A stretch of 64,000 nucleotides of DNA from Erigeron canadensis (GCF_010389155.1 NC_057769.1:35759548-35823547); one strand, 5' to 3'; shown: positions 36,471 to 48,907, numbered from the stretch's first letter. Made by a program: numbers and translations. Notes: a model not told the origin generated them from the sequence alone.

Positions 36471-37231
36471 TAGAGGTGCAACAATCGGTTAATCGGTTCG
36501 ATTATTTATTATTAATAATCAAAATCGGCTTTTATTAAAAAAAATAAATAACCGATTACGGTTAACCTATGCCGATTAATAACCGGTTATTACATGGAAA
36601 AACCTCAACCGATCTAATCGATTTCGGTTTATAGAAACCGGTTAACCGGTATAGGTTAACTGAAAATCAATTTTTATTAACTGATACGTGCAAACCTGAA
36701 GCAAACCAGACAGCAATCAAGCAAAATTGGACAGAAAGAAGATAGAAATTACAAGCATTATTAATACTTACATGTTTTAGAACCTGAATTGGTCAAATGA
36801 ACCAAACGTTACAGTAACAAAGAGCAAGTAGCATTACAAACCAGAAACTCCACCAAACAATATAGTAGCAAATGAACCAGAAACTTACAGTAGCAAAAAG
36901 AGAAAGGATTAATAACAGAAACTAAACCGACCAAGTACCAACACATGTTTTAATAACAAAAACTAAACAGAGGTAAGTATAAATATCGAATTTAGAATAT
37001 AACAAGTGCAATCCCACAATTAATCGATTAACCGGTTATATCTAAAAATAAAAATCGGTTATCGGTTAACCGATTAGGAATCGGTTTTTGGTTTTGAAAG
37101 TGCAAATCGATTACTAACCGGCGGTTTTTCCTAACCTATAACCGGTTTGTACTGTATCGGTTACTAACCGGTTACGGTTATAGGTTAACTTTCGAATTGG
37201 TTCGATTAACCAGTTTTGCTGTGCACCTCTA
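36471..37231. mobile_element. Non-autonomous hAT element, 761 bp
   Basis: Terminal inverted repeats TAGAGGTGCA at both ends, with the perfect 8-bp direct repeat CTTTTAGG immediately outside (36463-36470 and 37232-37239). An 8-bp duplication and a (T)AGRGGTGCA end are hAT hallmarks. Both subterminal regions are packed with AACCGGTTA/TAACCGATT motifs, and the middle about 350 bp is unrelated filler with no ORF. The intact target site suggests recent insertion. Confidence 0.88.
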
Positions 37232-37755
37232 CTTTTAGGGAACCAGTCTCTACAAAAAAGTCTTATTGAGCCTTAATAAATAAAAAAAATGTTTATATAA
37301 GTAAGCTAGGTCCTACTTGGTTAAACTCGATCAACCCATCATGCATGAACAGAAAGAAGGCCTAGCCAGATGAAGAAAAAGACCAAACTACCAAAGCCTA
37401 AAAAGGCACAACAATATATAAAATGGAGAGTGATATTCACATCACACGTTTTAATAAATTCTACTCACAGATGTACTTTATTAACTTATACTCACAATGT
37501 TGTAATGTGTCGTAAATTTATTAGCGTTGGTGGTACGGATATATTTCCCATATAAAATACATAGATAAATATTTTAATAATAACATTCGCATACTCAAAA
37601 ACAGATAATGCGCGCGGCACAGTTTAGCTTATTCTAAGAACTTTTTATTTTTATTATATGACATCAAATCAAATCAATCAAATATATAATTACAAATCAA
37701 TCAATAAGCACCAAATCAGAATAGCACAGGTGTAACTTAGTTTTATATTAACATC

Positions 37756-40700
37756 CTAAATGCTGCTAATTAGCAATGGGCCGGAAGAAATCTTCTTAGG
37801 AGATGGAATCAACTTGATAAACTCAACTGCAACTTTAACAGAGTTATTAGCCGCAAGGGTAAAGAATGTATCGGCCTTATTGGGGTGTTCATCACCACCA
37901 GCAAGCTCAGATAGTGCCCTGATTACAATGAAAGGCACCCTTTGTTGGTAACAAACGAGTGCCACTGCGGCGCTTTCCATGTCCACCGGGCTGATATTGA
38001 ATTTATAGTAAATGAAGCTTCGATAGGCCGCGTTGTCAAGGTAAATGCTAGCACTTGTTCCGCGTTCTACGGTAGTCACCTTTGGAGAGGTAGATAAGCA
38101 AGTTGTTGCATCAACACATCCTACTAATGCCATCGACTATACATATTGTATACAAGGACGAAGTTAGCTTGAGGGCAGTGTGGGCAACTGCCCCCTTCTA
38201 TTTTGGTATAATCTAATTTCTTTTAAACTAAAAAGTATATTTTCAAATTGCTCGTAAATAAAAAGTAAATATAATGAACACATACAAAACATATAACGAA
38301 TGTACTAAATTTGCCCCCTTGACTCCTTGAGATATATATTTTGGCTCTGTCTCTAACTCTCTGATTGTATATACATATAACATATTCTTAATGTGGTTAG
38401 CATATCTAAAATTTCCCATATATTTAAAAGTATTTATGTGATTCCATAAAAAAAAAAAAATTTATTTCTTTGTTTGGGCTACATGATCTTTTAAGTTATG
38501 CGTCAAAAGAGTATTTTAAGTACATTACCTCGAGATCTTTGGCAAGTTCGAAATAAAGAGGATCAACAGGTATCCAAAAGGCATGTTGTCTCTCCTCAGG
38601 TGATCCATCAACCGGAAAAACTTCCTCCGGTTGGTACCAAATGCTGTTTAATAGGTTTTGAGACTCGCGATTGGTAGAATAATTTCCAAATTTCAGATTG
38701 CCGATATCTCGAGTATAGTCTCCGTTCTCTTCAAAAGGTAATGAGTTTTCTAAACCATCTCTATACCTCTGCAACATTTTGTTAAGAGATTGTTAAGTAA
38801 AAGTAAATCTTTCAAGTGTTAAAAATAACAATTATAATTACCTGCCAACTCCAAAGACCAGAGTGTGACCAATAACGAGGAATGGTAACATCCCCAATAT
38901 TAAGTGATGGGTTTGAGTTTCCAGCAATTCCATAATGCACAACTCCTTCTATGTTAAACAAACTCAATAATAATTGTGTTGTAACTCCTGCATTAAGCTG
39001 TTTAATTTGACATAAAATCAAATATAATCACAACTTTGTGCACAACTCATATAAGCAAAATGAGAAAATAGGGAACGACTTGTGTAAGTATTGTGTCACA
39101 TATGTCTCGAACACTTTTTTGACATTGGTACACCTAAATATGTGTAGAATTATATATCCGTTTATAAGCTTTGACAATATATTTTTGGTTTTATCTCAAT
39201 ACTAAAAGGGTACCTACACGATGCCACGGTGCAATGGTGACGACGAAGGTGCTGCGTGGCCGGTAATGGTGGCGGTGTGGTGGAGGTGGTGACGATGTAA
39301 TGGTGGCGGCAATGGTGGCTGTAATGGGTGGTGGCAGCACACGACGGTGGTGACGGCGGGCGATTGGTGGGGGTGGGGGTGGCGGAGGCAGTAGCGTCAG
39401 CAATTGGTGGTGGTGACGGCGTCAAGTAGTGTAGGTTATTGGTTTATTTTTGTGATTACAAAATTTTTTTAGGCTATGCAAGTTTAAGGATGATTTAACT
39501 TAAATATGACAAATTAATTTTAACTTTAGACACCTATAAATATAAATTCCATAAAAACATGTCACTAATTGGAAAGATTAAATAGATTGGTAATGTACCA
39601 TGCCCAAACCAGTCATGACCATGACAACTTGTTTGTTGCCAATAGATCCAAACCGAAATCTCCTTCCTACGGAAAAGCACAATCATCAAAATCAAATTAA
39701 CAACTAACACGATGAAATTATATTTGGAAAGAATAATCAATGGGTTAACATCTTATGTATACAACCTTTGCCATCAGATGCTTTTTTTCTCGTACGAGTA
39801 AAATGGGTCAAGACTGAACGGAGTAGCCCGTTCTCACCCTTAGTTTTTCGTTCGGAACGCCCCGGAACGCGCCCGGAATGCCCGGTCTAGGCCCCACGGG
39901 GCGTTCCCCTTCCTTAATTCGCGAGGTCCGTTGGTTTTGTAACGCGTCTGAAGGTTTGGACTTTTGTGGGAATCTTGGCTCATAGAAGGTAAAAAGCAGA
40001 CTTTTAATTATCTTTTTTTTAAAACCAACTATGTATATATAAAAATAATAAAAGGAATGCCCCAGAGGCATTACTCCACCCCAAGGGAATGGGGAAATGC
40101 CCCTCATGATTGGTGAGTGTCACGTGTCAAGATATAAATGGATGAGGGACATTTACTTAAGGGACTACTCCTCTTAGTCTAACAATGTATGTACGAGCTA
40201 GTAGATTAATACTTATTGTACATAAAAGAAAGTTGTCAGTTAAGAAACCAAATATAATTATATTATTACATTTAGAAAAATAACCATATAGTATAGGGGA
40301 ATAATTAGATTTTAGGCCCGTATCTAATACACGGTGCTTATAGGTATATTAATACGGAGTTGGCGATCTATATATCAACACTTTAACCTTTATATTGGAA
40401 TATTTTTAAAAAAGGATATTCATCAAAATTGTTTATTATGACATGCTTATTGATATTTGAATACTACAATATGTTCATCAAAATTATAATTTTTGACATA
40501 CTTAGCCATATTTGAACATTATAAAAACAAAATTACATTTATATGCTTTATTCTTTGACTAAAAAAATTCAATAAAAAAATAATAGTACAATTACTCTTA
40601 AAATCTTACTCGTAATATATTTACATTAAATTTTCTTTACTTTTAATTAATTAATTTTATTTTTATATGATAAAACATATTATTAGATATATATTAGTTA

Positions 40701-42589
40701 TTATTCTATTGAATATATATCAGTTATTATTTTATTGGATTAATATTAGTTATTATTCTAATAGATATATATTAGCTATTATTTTTTTTATTTAAAATGT
40801 AAATTTGTGATTGAAAAAAAAATGTAAATTAAAGTCAAAATTGAAAACAAAAATCAACTTTAAAAAATCAAAAACTGTGATTGATCAATAAATTATTAGA
40901 ACAACACGTTTTAATATAATAAAAGATAAAATTTTAAAATATTAGATCAAAATTCCTCTTGACTTTGAGAACTTTATTTGAGTCCGGGAAGCCAGAAGGA
41001 TAGATGACTTGAAAGAAATTTATAGTTGACTTTGACATTTTCCCAAAATAAGTTGACATTGACATTTTAATTCCCGAAATAAACCATTTTGGTTTCTTTT
41101 TTCAGGGAGCATTTAAATATTGAATAAGTAATAACGAATTAACGATATACAATGCTCGATGGAATTTTGTGATCCTTTTTTTACATAATTGGGAAAAATT
41201 TTCTTCAACTAAAACTTAACATCGTCTTATTATAATAGGTATTAGAGACACATAACTAACATAATGCATGAGGGTGGTCTTGAAAGACTTGTGATTTTTG
41301 AAACACTCTCAAAGATATCTCTGTTAGGCAATATATACACAACTAAATATAAGACTTGTCCAACATGACCACTTGTATAGACGGTTTTGATAATACATAT
41401 ACGAGCATGGTATCCACGCAATACAAAGGCGATGATAGTTGCTGCGATGTGGTGACGACGACGGATGTTGATGACCACGGTGATATCAAATAGAGTAGGT
41501 AACAGACACAAAGATATTTGAATTAAAGGAGTAGTGAATATCTTTAAAAGATAATGAAATACGAGTAATTGTATAAGTTAATTAGTTAAAGGTAAAATGG
41601 TAATTTTGTATGTCACCAAAATCTAAACTTTTAAACATTTTCGTTTTAATAAGCTAATCCAAACATCTATGAGACACTAGCATTATATATATGGAAAATC
41701 ACAGCAAACATCCTTAGTAAACGTATAGGAAGTTTTTTAACCTACTAAACTTACGTACTTTAGAAGCAATCTGATCAGAAGCGGTACCAGGAAAAAACTT
41801 CAAAGGGGGCAAACTTAGAAAACTTATGAAAAATAAATCTAAAAGGAGCAAAATGTTAAAAACCTATAAAATTTTTTTTAAATTTTATCAAAAAATTAAA
41901 AAATACATGACAAAATTTAAATTTGGAGGAAGCATTAAACCCCCTTGCTCCCCTTTAGTACATACCGTCCTTGAATCTGATGAACCTTAATTATAAGGAA
42001 TTGAATAACCCGGCCCCAACATAGATTAATTAGAGTTTATTACCAAACTGTGATGTTTTAGAAAAGTATTTACTAAATAAGTGTAATTGTAAAAGTAATT
42101 AGAGTTTTGTATGTTAAAAGTAATTACCAAATAAGTGTTTTGTATAAATCATTGTTTGAGGTCTTCATCCATGTTATATTCCTGTTATCCTGTACTTTCT
42201 CTTTTGCTAACTTATGAATTCTCATTAGTCATAACATTATAAAGCCAATAAAAAAAAGTATAAGCATTAAAGGTAAAGAGAAGACGTACACACGGACATA
42301 CTAATATATATACTCGTAATACATATAACATATGTATAATTCTATATATATACATACCTCCAACATCTATTACGGGTTCACTAGATTTGAATTCTGGATA
42401 GTTCAGAAAAGGGTTCATTACAAAGAGGTTGGGGATGACAATTCCAATATAAGGTCCCTTCGCGTTGGCTTTATCTATCATGTTTTTTGTTTCTCCGAAA
42501 ACTTCCCCATTGGCTGCTCGAGGCAACAAAACGATAAGAAAAACCGAAACAACAACTGATGATATGATAAAAAGCTTAGCATATTTCAT
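37756..42589 (-). CDS. Bark storage protein / nucleosidase-like (PNP_UDP superfamily), copy 2
   Basis: Minus-strand exons 42358-42589, 39599-39666, 38842-38997, 38529-38768 and 37756-38136, identical in size and phase to copy 1 except the last exon, giving 358 aa. Start chosen at MKYAKLF, which gives the same exon-1 length (232 nt) as copy 1; an in-frame ATG further upstream (42664) would only add residues before the signal peptide (FIISSVVVSVFLIVLLPRAANG). Family signatures are present: NKQVVMVMTGLGM, VVHYGIAGNSNPSLNIGDV, DMESAAVA. The conserved SD of the nucleosidase active-site region is SE here (E309, codon 37906-37908). Intron 1 is 2.7 kb and holds transposon debris. Its C-terminal tail ends KKISSGPLLISSI. 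Confidence 0.88.
39205..39430 (-). mobile_element. GC-rich Helitron-like end inside intron 1
   Basis: TACCTACACGATGCCACGGTG followed by GGTGGCGGTGTGGTGG-type repeats matches the short Helitron ends elsewhere in the window. Open frames read from it are proline- or histidine-rich and not genes. Confidence 0.35.
39830..40130. other. GC-rich island in intron 1 of storage-protein copy 2
   Basis: CGGAACGCCCCGGAACGCGC and GGGGCGTTCCCC stand out in otherwise AT-rich DNA, with GGAGTAGCCC at 39818 and its near-complement GGGACTACTCC at about 40160. It is probably a degraded transposon; the class is not identified. Confidence 0.35.
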
Positions 42590-43275
42590 CTTGTTATACG
42601 AAGAAGGGAAGGACTTGATGTATAAGATTAAACAATGGCAGGAGAAACTTGTGTGTGATAACATATATATACATACATACTCTATTTGTTTAAGACATTG
42701 CTTGTGTATTATTTGATGGTTTACTCACGCAATCAACTTTATGTATTATATACAGTACTTTATATATATTAAACAATATGATTGCTAGGTATAATCTTAT
42801 CATGTGTATCATTTCATGGATTTTCATGATTCATAATATATATTTCATATTCAAAATAAAATAAGGAATAAAATCTTTGATGATTTCTCTATTGGCATTG
42901 ACTTAACTTATATTTAAACCTAGCTACATACGTTGAGTTAATATTTGTAAAGATTAATATTTCAAAAACTAAGTATAAGCAAATTTGTAATCTCTATATA
43001 GGCGATGGTACGTGTAATTTAGATAAGACAATTTACAACAAATAAATGAAAATTTAGAATAGAATCATCGGGAAAACGAATGCTTTTGTAATCAAAATGA
43101 TAAAAGATTGAAAGTTTTGTAGAGTAATTAAGGGGATGTTTGGACCAGCTTTTTTACATGACAGTGTGGTTTTGATTACGCTACAAATCATATTGCATTT
43201 GTTCATACTTTTAGGTAAGTGTGAACAAATTAAAAATTTTGTCACACTTTTTAATTAGTGTGTAGAAATATATTG
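42590..43275. other. Upstream region of storage-protein copy 2 and intergenic DNA
   Basis: TATATATATGTTA (minus, about 42660) is a plausible TATA box. No other gene is seen; a weak copy of the hairpin sequence next door starts near 43208. Confidence 0.35.
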
Positions 43276-43424
43276 AAAAAAAAGTGTGTGGAAATAAAAG
43301 TTCACACTTTTTAGTGTGAACTTTCATAATTAATTTGTCACACACCGTGGACAAATGGCGTGTGACAAATTAATTATGAAAGTTCACACTAAAAAGTGTG
43401 AACTTTTATTTCCACACTCTTTTT
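43276..43424. repeat. Near-perfect palindrome (foldback or MITE)
   Basis: Two arms of about 65 bp, differing by one base, surround a 17-nt spacer at 43343-43359. The arms contain AAAGTTCACACTTTTTAGTG. A transcript would form a long nearly perfect hairpin. No target duplication was identified. Confidence 0.8.
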
Positions 43425-43783
43425 AGTTAAAGATAACATATACTTATTGCATTTAGTTACTTATAGTTTGTCAAATATATTTTAATATAATATATTAGTT
43501 AATTAATTCATATAAATTTTTAAAAGTTTCATTAGTGAGTCTAGGGTAGTAAAAAACTTTGTTAACCAAGTTTAGGGTACTATACTATACCTTTAATAAT
43601 ACAGGGTAGTAGAACACATAGTCAACCAAGTTGAGGGTACTAAACTATATATATATAATGACTATTGTCTATTGTTACTTGGTTGAATTTGTAAATTCCG
43701 TAGAAGTATGGCAAAAGGATAGAAAAACTTGACTCTGAACAACGATTTTGTCAAAATATGTGAAGAAAATCAAGAATCTATAA
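43425..43783. other. AT-rich intergenic DNA
   Basis: GGGTA(G/C)TA...ACCAAGTT(T/G)AGGGTACTA occurs twice (about 43543-43582 and 43603-43646), a short direct repeat. No gene is seen. Confidence 0.4.
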
Positions 43784-44076
43784 GGCAATCTCTAATGCTA
43801 AGGATGTCGTTAGACGTCCTATAACTGTCACATCATATCCTTGCAAATTCTTGAAATACTTAAATGTCCTTAGAAATCCTTTAAATCTTATAATTTTTCT
43901 CCAACCATACAAACATCCTTACGTATTCTTTAACTCCAACTAAAAACAAAAATATATTAAGTAAGGGCATGCCCTTAAGTAAGGGCGTTCTTTAAAAAAT
44001 TTTTAATTTTGGACAAACTTCAATGACAATGGATATCCAAGGAAGACACCCAAAGACACCTCCATTGGAGATAGCC
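43784..44076. mobile_element. PIF/Harbinger-type (Tourist-like) MITE
   Basis: Left end GGCAATCTCTAATGC and right end (reversed) GGCTATCTCCAATGG agree with Tourist-type termini. Flanking trinucleotides TAA and TGA are close to the usual 3-bp duplication. It is 293 bp with no ORF. Confidence 0.5.
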
Positions 44077-44164
44077 TGAGAGATAGGATTCCTACACGAC
44101 CTTGTTTTTCTAAACGAACATTTTTAATTTTTATTACTCGTTGTCACTTTGGCCCATCTAAAGT

Positions 44165-44290
44165 GATAATCTTGGCTTCGCCACTGGTCTAAACCCCCAA
44201 ATAAAGACTCCTACAATTGCAAGAAGTGAGATTCAAACTCTGGTGGATTTCCCCAAGGTTTAAGACCTTACGAATGGGCTACTAACTTAC
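44165..44290 (-). mobile_element. Possible tRNA-derived SINE remnant
   Basis: On the minus strand TAGTAGCCCATTCG resembles a pol III A box and AGTTTGAATCTCAC a weak B box. The limits are unclear. Confidence 0.3.
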
Positions 44291-44699
44291 ACATTTTAAT
44301 TTATAAAGTAAGATAAGAATTATGTTGAAGTATATAGTTTAGGCTTGATATATTCGAGTGTTTTTCGCTATCTAATAAAGCGGAAGCTAGTTATCTCATA
44401 TATATGTATCATTGATAGTATACGTTTTGCAATAAATGCATGATTTTTGGCTTAACGGCATACTCAAAGATGATAAGTTTGACACATACGGGAAGGTACA
44501 CTGTTGAAATCCCACTAGGTAGGTGCTAACAAATTTCAGAGGCCAGAATGAGCCGAGATTAAACGGCTCATGGCCCCTAAAGATTTCAATTTCATAGACC
44601 CACTAAATTTTCAAAAATGACAACTAACGTTATAATCAAAATGTTTTTTTGGTGAAAGTCGGGCCCAGGATGGGGGTCGGGTTAGCCCCTTTCCAGGGC

Positions 44700-45410
44700 T
44701 GCCCGGCCTGGTTGCTGTAGTTTATGGACCAAAAGCTGGGATAAATGAATATCCTGAAAAGGCTTGCAATGAAGAAGTCATTTGGAAGCCAAAATCTGTG
44801 CAATGTGGGCATGTGGTGAGAATTTACTTTTTTATTTTTTATTTTTATAAAGCTGTAGTTGCAAGTCATTTGGGTTGTTTATTAAGCAAAAGATTATATT
44901 TCTTATACAAGTTTAGACTATATATATTTGTCTTAATGCTGTCGGGTCGTTGTTTAAATGAAGATGTTTTGTCACTCGAGGCTCTTACTCGATCATTTTA
45001 GTTAATGCAAGTTGTCAATGATGATGGAGCTGTATCCTTATTAGTTGTACCCTGCCGTTTAATCTCAATCGTTTCTGATTTTTCTTTTTCTTTTTTCTTT
45101 TTCGGTAAAGGTCGTCACCCCTAGTTCATATATTAAAGTTTGTGATTTTTCTTAACCACAACATTTTTAGCTTCTACTCTGTACAATAGATGCAGCCTGT
45201 GCTGCTAGCCCTTGTTAATGTCGGGATTCCATAAAAGCATTGCCCCGTAAGTTTAACATATGACTAAGTTTCATGTTTCTATATGCTTAAAGATTCAAAA
45301 AAAAACTTAGAAGGATATTACCAACATGTTTTTATAGTTTCAATACGTTGTTGTATGGCTGAAATTGGACATCTTTTTCTCGACCCAACCATCAGTTTGT
45401 GTGTTAATTT
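44700..45410 (+). pseudogene. RRP46 genomic fragment
   Basis: Blocks collinear with the RRP46 gene at 53590: exon 2 (GTTTATGGACCAAAAGCTGG, 44717-44815), the exon 4/intron junction (GATGATGGAGCTGTATCCTT, 45020-45045), exon 5 (GCCTGTGCTGCTAG, 45170-45255) and exon 6 (TTGTATGGCTGAAATTGGACA, 45335-45405). Introns between them are retained, so it arose by DNA duplication, not retroposition. Exons 1, 3, 7 and 8 are missing, and several frame-breaking indels are present. Confidence 0.8.
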
Positions 45411-45654
45411 AGGTCTCCCCGTTGTTTACTCCTTTTATGATCTTTCAATGTCAATTGGAAAATGAAAGGACCAAAATTTTCAGAAATACCACGCGTGATT
45501 ACATCATATCCAGCTCGCAACACCACTTACTACATCGTTTTACATTGGTAATGTACGAAAGAGATGATCACTCACAATGGCCTAATCACAAAGCATATAT
45601 ATGCACTATCAAATACCAACAGACAACCATGACATGACTCTATTGATTGACTAT

Positions 45655-45880
45655 AGGAGTTGGATTAACCATGATCTGGTCAACTATGAAGGCTTTTGGT
45701 ATCACCGGGGATTTTGGTTTCATTCCAATGCCAGCTTCTCAGCTGAAGTAGTTATGGCATTGCAAGACAAAGTTCTAATCACAACCAGCAGATGTTGTTT
45801 TGGCAAGTTATCCAAAATCTGCCAGAACATGGCTTAAGGCTCTTGCCTTTGCCATTGTGAACCGAACCATCATAAAAAAC
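45655..45880 (+). pseudogene. Sulfotransferase fragment
   Basis: Matches codons about 45-113 of the sulfotransferase at 34778: YEGFWYHRGFWFHSNASFSA, then after a frame shift a decayed PKSGTTWLK loop reading PKSARTW, then [12 protein letters not shown]. It ends abruptly. There is no upstream start or downstream PAPS-binding half, so it is not functional. Confidence 0.85.
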
Positions 45881-46541
45881 AACAATGATCTGACCCTAAT
45901 TTAAAAAAAAAAAAAAGGTTGAGGTTTTGTCACCCAATTCACCCAACAGAATATCGAGATCCAGCATATAATCGATAGCCAAAATAAAGATGATCTTAAT
46001 TCAAACATATATAATTCAAGTTTGTAATGAATTTATTCAGACATGTTTCGAGTTTATAATCATTGATCGAAGGATTTAACTGTCAATCTGATGACACTGA
46101 CCAGTTATGCAAAGTTCAATATATGAGGAAGTCAGTGACACTTTTACATATATTTGCCTTGTTGTTTTGTCTCCATCTATTTATATATTTTTGACAGAAA
46201 TTAAATATTACTGTAAATACATCAACTATTCATTATTATAAAGTAATAAAAGAACTGGAGACCCTGCTGTTCAAAAGGGAGAAATGGATATTGACATGCA
46301 TAAAATTACAAAATTTGTATTATGCATTGTTTGTGAATTGTTTATATCAAAGCATATACCATAAACTTAGTAATAATAAAACTTAAGCTTTCCAGAAATA
46401 GAACTTGACTGATACTAATCTTATAAACTCTTAAGATTCTAGCCATCTTAAGATTCCAAAAATAGAATTTGACTGATACCTACTTCAATAGGTGCTGATC
46501 ATAAATGGGCACTGGTGAATAAAAATTTGTATCCAAGTAAG
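45881..46541. other. Intergenic DNA, no gene seen
   Basis: AT-rich; AAAATAGAATTTGACTGATAC-like sequence is repeated near 46397 and 46456. It includes the probable 3' UTR of the F-box gene. Confidence 0.35.
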
Positions 46542-48907
46542 CTATGACCAACTTGGTTCAATCCATGCATGAGCAGAAAGATGAGTAACATTCGAAATAT
46601 CCCTTACATCCTGTTGCAAGTTTTTGCCATTAAATGTGTGATACGAGGATGTTTCTAGTGAATAGAACACTATCTTGCCGTTTGCAGAACACACCTGTGG
46701 AAGGAAGATCTTGTTTTCCATTTCTGGCACTTTGGCTTCAATGCATAGACAATTTGTCTCACAAATATAGATCATGTGCTTTCCTATGTCATTTATTTTC
46801 TCCCAATTTGATTCATCATTTAGCTTAAATATCTCAATGGGATCTCCAATCCCACCCATACTGACTAGTAATACTTGTTGATCACATGTTACCAACAAAT
46901 ATTGTGCAACTCCATCATCAGGCAATATTCGCAGTTTGGCTCTAGAAATCTCCACAGAGCAATATTCTGTGCCCAAATTTTTGAGTACATAAAGGCTTTG
47001 GTACTTAGTGAAGACATAAAGATCTTGGCCAACAAATGTCGGAAAACAAAGACAATTTGAAACAAAACCTCGTAAATAAAACTTATGCCAACTTGGATCC
47101 CTAGCTACAAAATGGATGTAAACTTGCCAGTAATCCTGCCATTTATACTCAAATCCAACCACCACACAATCTGGGGAAGTGGGAGGAGCTGAGAAACATA
47201 AGCTTCCAAAATGAACATTCGTATTTGGGAGCTCGCGGAGATCATTTGTGAATGGGTTAAAAAACACTAGGCGTGAGTCTCTCATTTTAAACACCAACCA
47301 ACCAAACCTCGAACAGTATATTTTCTCATTAAAAACTGTTACCTGTAAATTTTTCATATAGTACTTGTCACCCAATAATGGATCTTTAAAAGTGATAACC
47401 CCTCGATGTTCTTGCAGAGCCATCAACCAGGGTGAAGCGAGTGAATCACTCTGCACTCTCTCAAATGCTGTTTTGCATCTCCAGTGTATCGCCGGTGCTA
47501 TAAGATGACAAAGTTTGCATGTAGCCCGAATGTTCATGTAATCCACACCAACAAAAAACTCCATAAGTATCGCCAAAACACCAAATGGGAGACTAAGAAG
47601 GCTTAATTCCTCTTCTTTCTTAGCATTAACGACTCTAGAGTTGGCTTCTCCATGATCATCTTGTAACCTAAGCTTATTATGTAAAAAAACTTAAAAAAGA
47701 TTTTCCCGAGCAATAGAATATATGATATATAGATACAAATAGTACAAAAACAATACCTGCATTCCCATATAGACATGTGGCTTGCTGGCAGCAATAGAGA
47801 AGGTATAGGATATGGGACGATGGTTTGATAGTTGACATGGTATGAATGTATTACATTTTCCACTTGGTCACGAATGTGTATGAAACCCCCAAACTCTGAC
47901 GCAATTGCAGGGTTGTAAAATATCGAGTTATCATGGAGATCCAGAAAAAAGATGGTGTCTTGAAGGTCTTGTACTTTTTCCCACAACAACATCGAATTGT
48001 TCAAGTCTTGATTTTCGTCTTTTGGCCACGAAGAATAAAACGTTTTCCCAGTCGTATCCCAATTTCTTAGGCCTGCCATATCTTCCCACTTTATACTAGT
48101 CACGTATGATTTAAACAAATACACATCTCCAACTGTTGTCTTACTTTGGTCATGGAAACTTAGTGTTGTCTTACTTTTGTCATGGTAACCTACTACAATG
48201 TAGAACAATTCTGAACAGGATCCTTTCAGAAAATGAATTAAGTCGGAACAACGATGGGAAGGATGCTCCGGGCATCGTCCAAATAACAGTAGTTTCATCA
48301 CAACTTCTCTAGCCTTAACTACGATATCAACCTCTATAATTAAATTTGCAACATAACTGTCGGTACTTAAGGCATATATTTTACCATTGCAAGTAGTTAG
48401 GCTATGTAGTAATTCACCATTATAGGTTAATTTCTTAAGTTGGTTAGAGTATGACATCTTAGTCCATCTTGGCTTCTTCCTTTTAGGAGATGTCGGACAG
48501 GATATAAAGGTAGGCGTATTGGTTATTGTGAACAAGACAACTGAATTGGGATCATCAGGAGGGGCCGACAAACAACATTCACCAATATACTGATAATCTT
48601 CCTCTTGCAAATTAAGTAGAGGCAGGGATACGACATTAGAGGTGGATGGGTTATAAAGAGACCACCTATTGTTGCGTGGATGGTTAGATAGAACCAACCA
48701 CCCATGGTAACATCCTCTGATACGTCCCCCGAGCAGGTCAGGGATTCGACATTGATATTTAAACGACGGGGTCTGTAGGGTAGAGAAAATCTGGTCGTCC
48801 ATGTCTTCTTCCTTGTTCTGAACAATAAACCATGGATACTTTGCAGATAAACGTGGGAATCGGTCACAGTATACACTAGAAACCTGTTGCTTCTTATTCT
48901 GCTCCAT
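46542..48907 (-). CDS. F-box protein with KIB/DUF295 propellers on both sides (758 aa)
   Basis: Minus-strand exons 47757-48907 and 46542-47667 are joined by a GT-AG intron of 89 bp in phase 2. The acceptor CTTAG (cut before 47667) keeps the frame open; the later AAG acceptor would give an immediate stop. Residues about 15-380 form one DUF295/KIB-type propeller (RIRGCYHGWLVLSN, CCLSAPPDDPNSVVLF). An F-box follows at about 408-445 (LSLPFGVLAILMEFF, NIRATCKLCHLIAP). A second DUF295 propeller occupies 450-755 (SRFGWLVFKMR, LCFSAPPTSPDCVVVGF). F-box proteins recruit targets to SCF ubiquitin ligases through Skp1; DUF295 domains are the presumed substrate arm. The usual order is F-box first and one propeller. 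A decayed tandem copy lies upstream at 49880-51406. Confidence 0.75.

Noticed and set aside
39162..39425. Proline/histidine-rich frames on the minus strand
   Set aside because: Translations of a GGTGGT-type GC-rich Helitron end inside an intron; low complexity.
42590..42664. Upstream start for storage-protein copy 2
   Set aside because: It would place extra residues before a good signal peptide; the internal ATG gives the same exon length as copy 1.
47603..47756. Extension of the F-box gene exon 1 frame to 47603 as a single-exon protein
   Set aside because: Reading through the donor gives a low-complexity tail, whereas splicing restores a complete F-box in frame.
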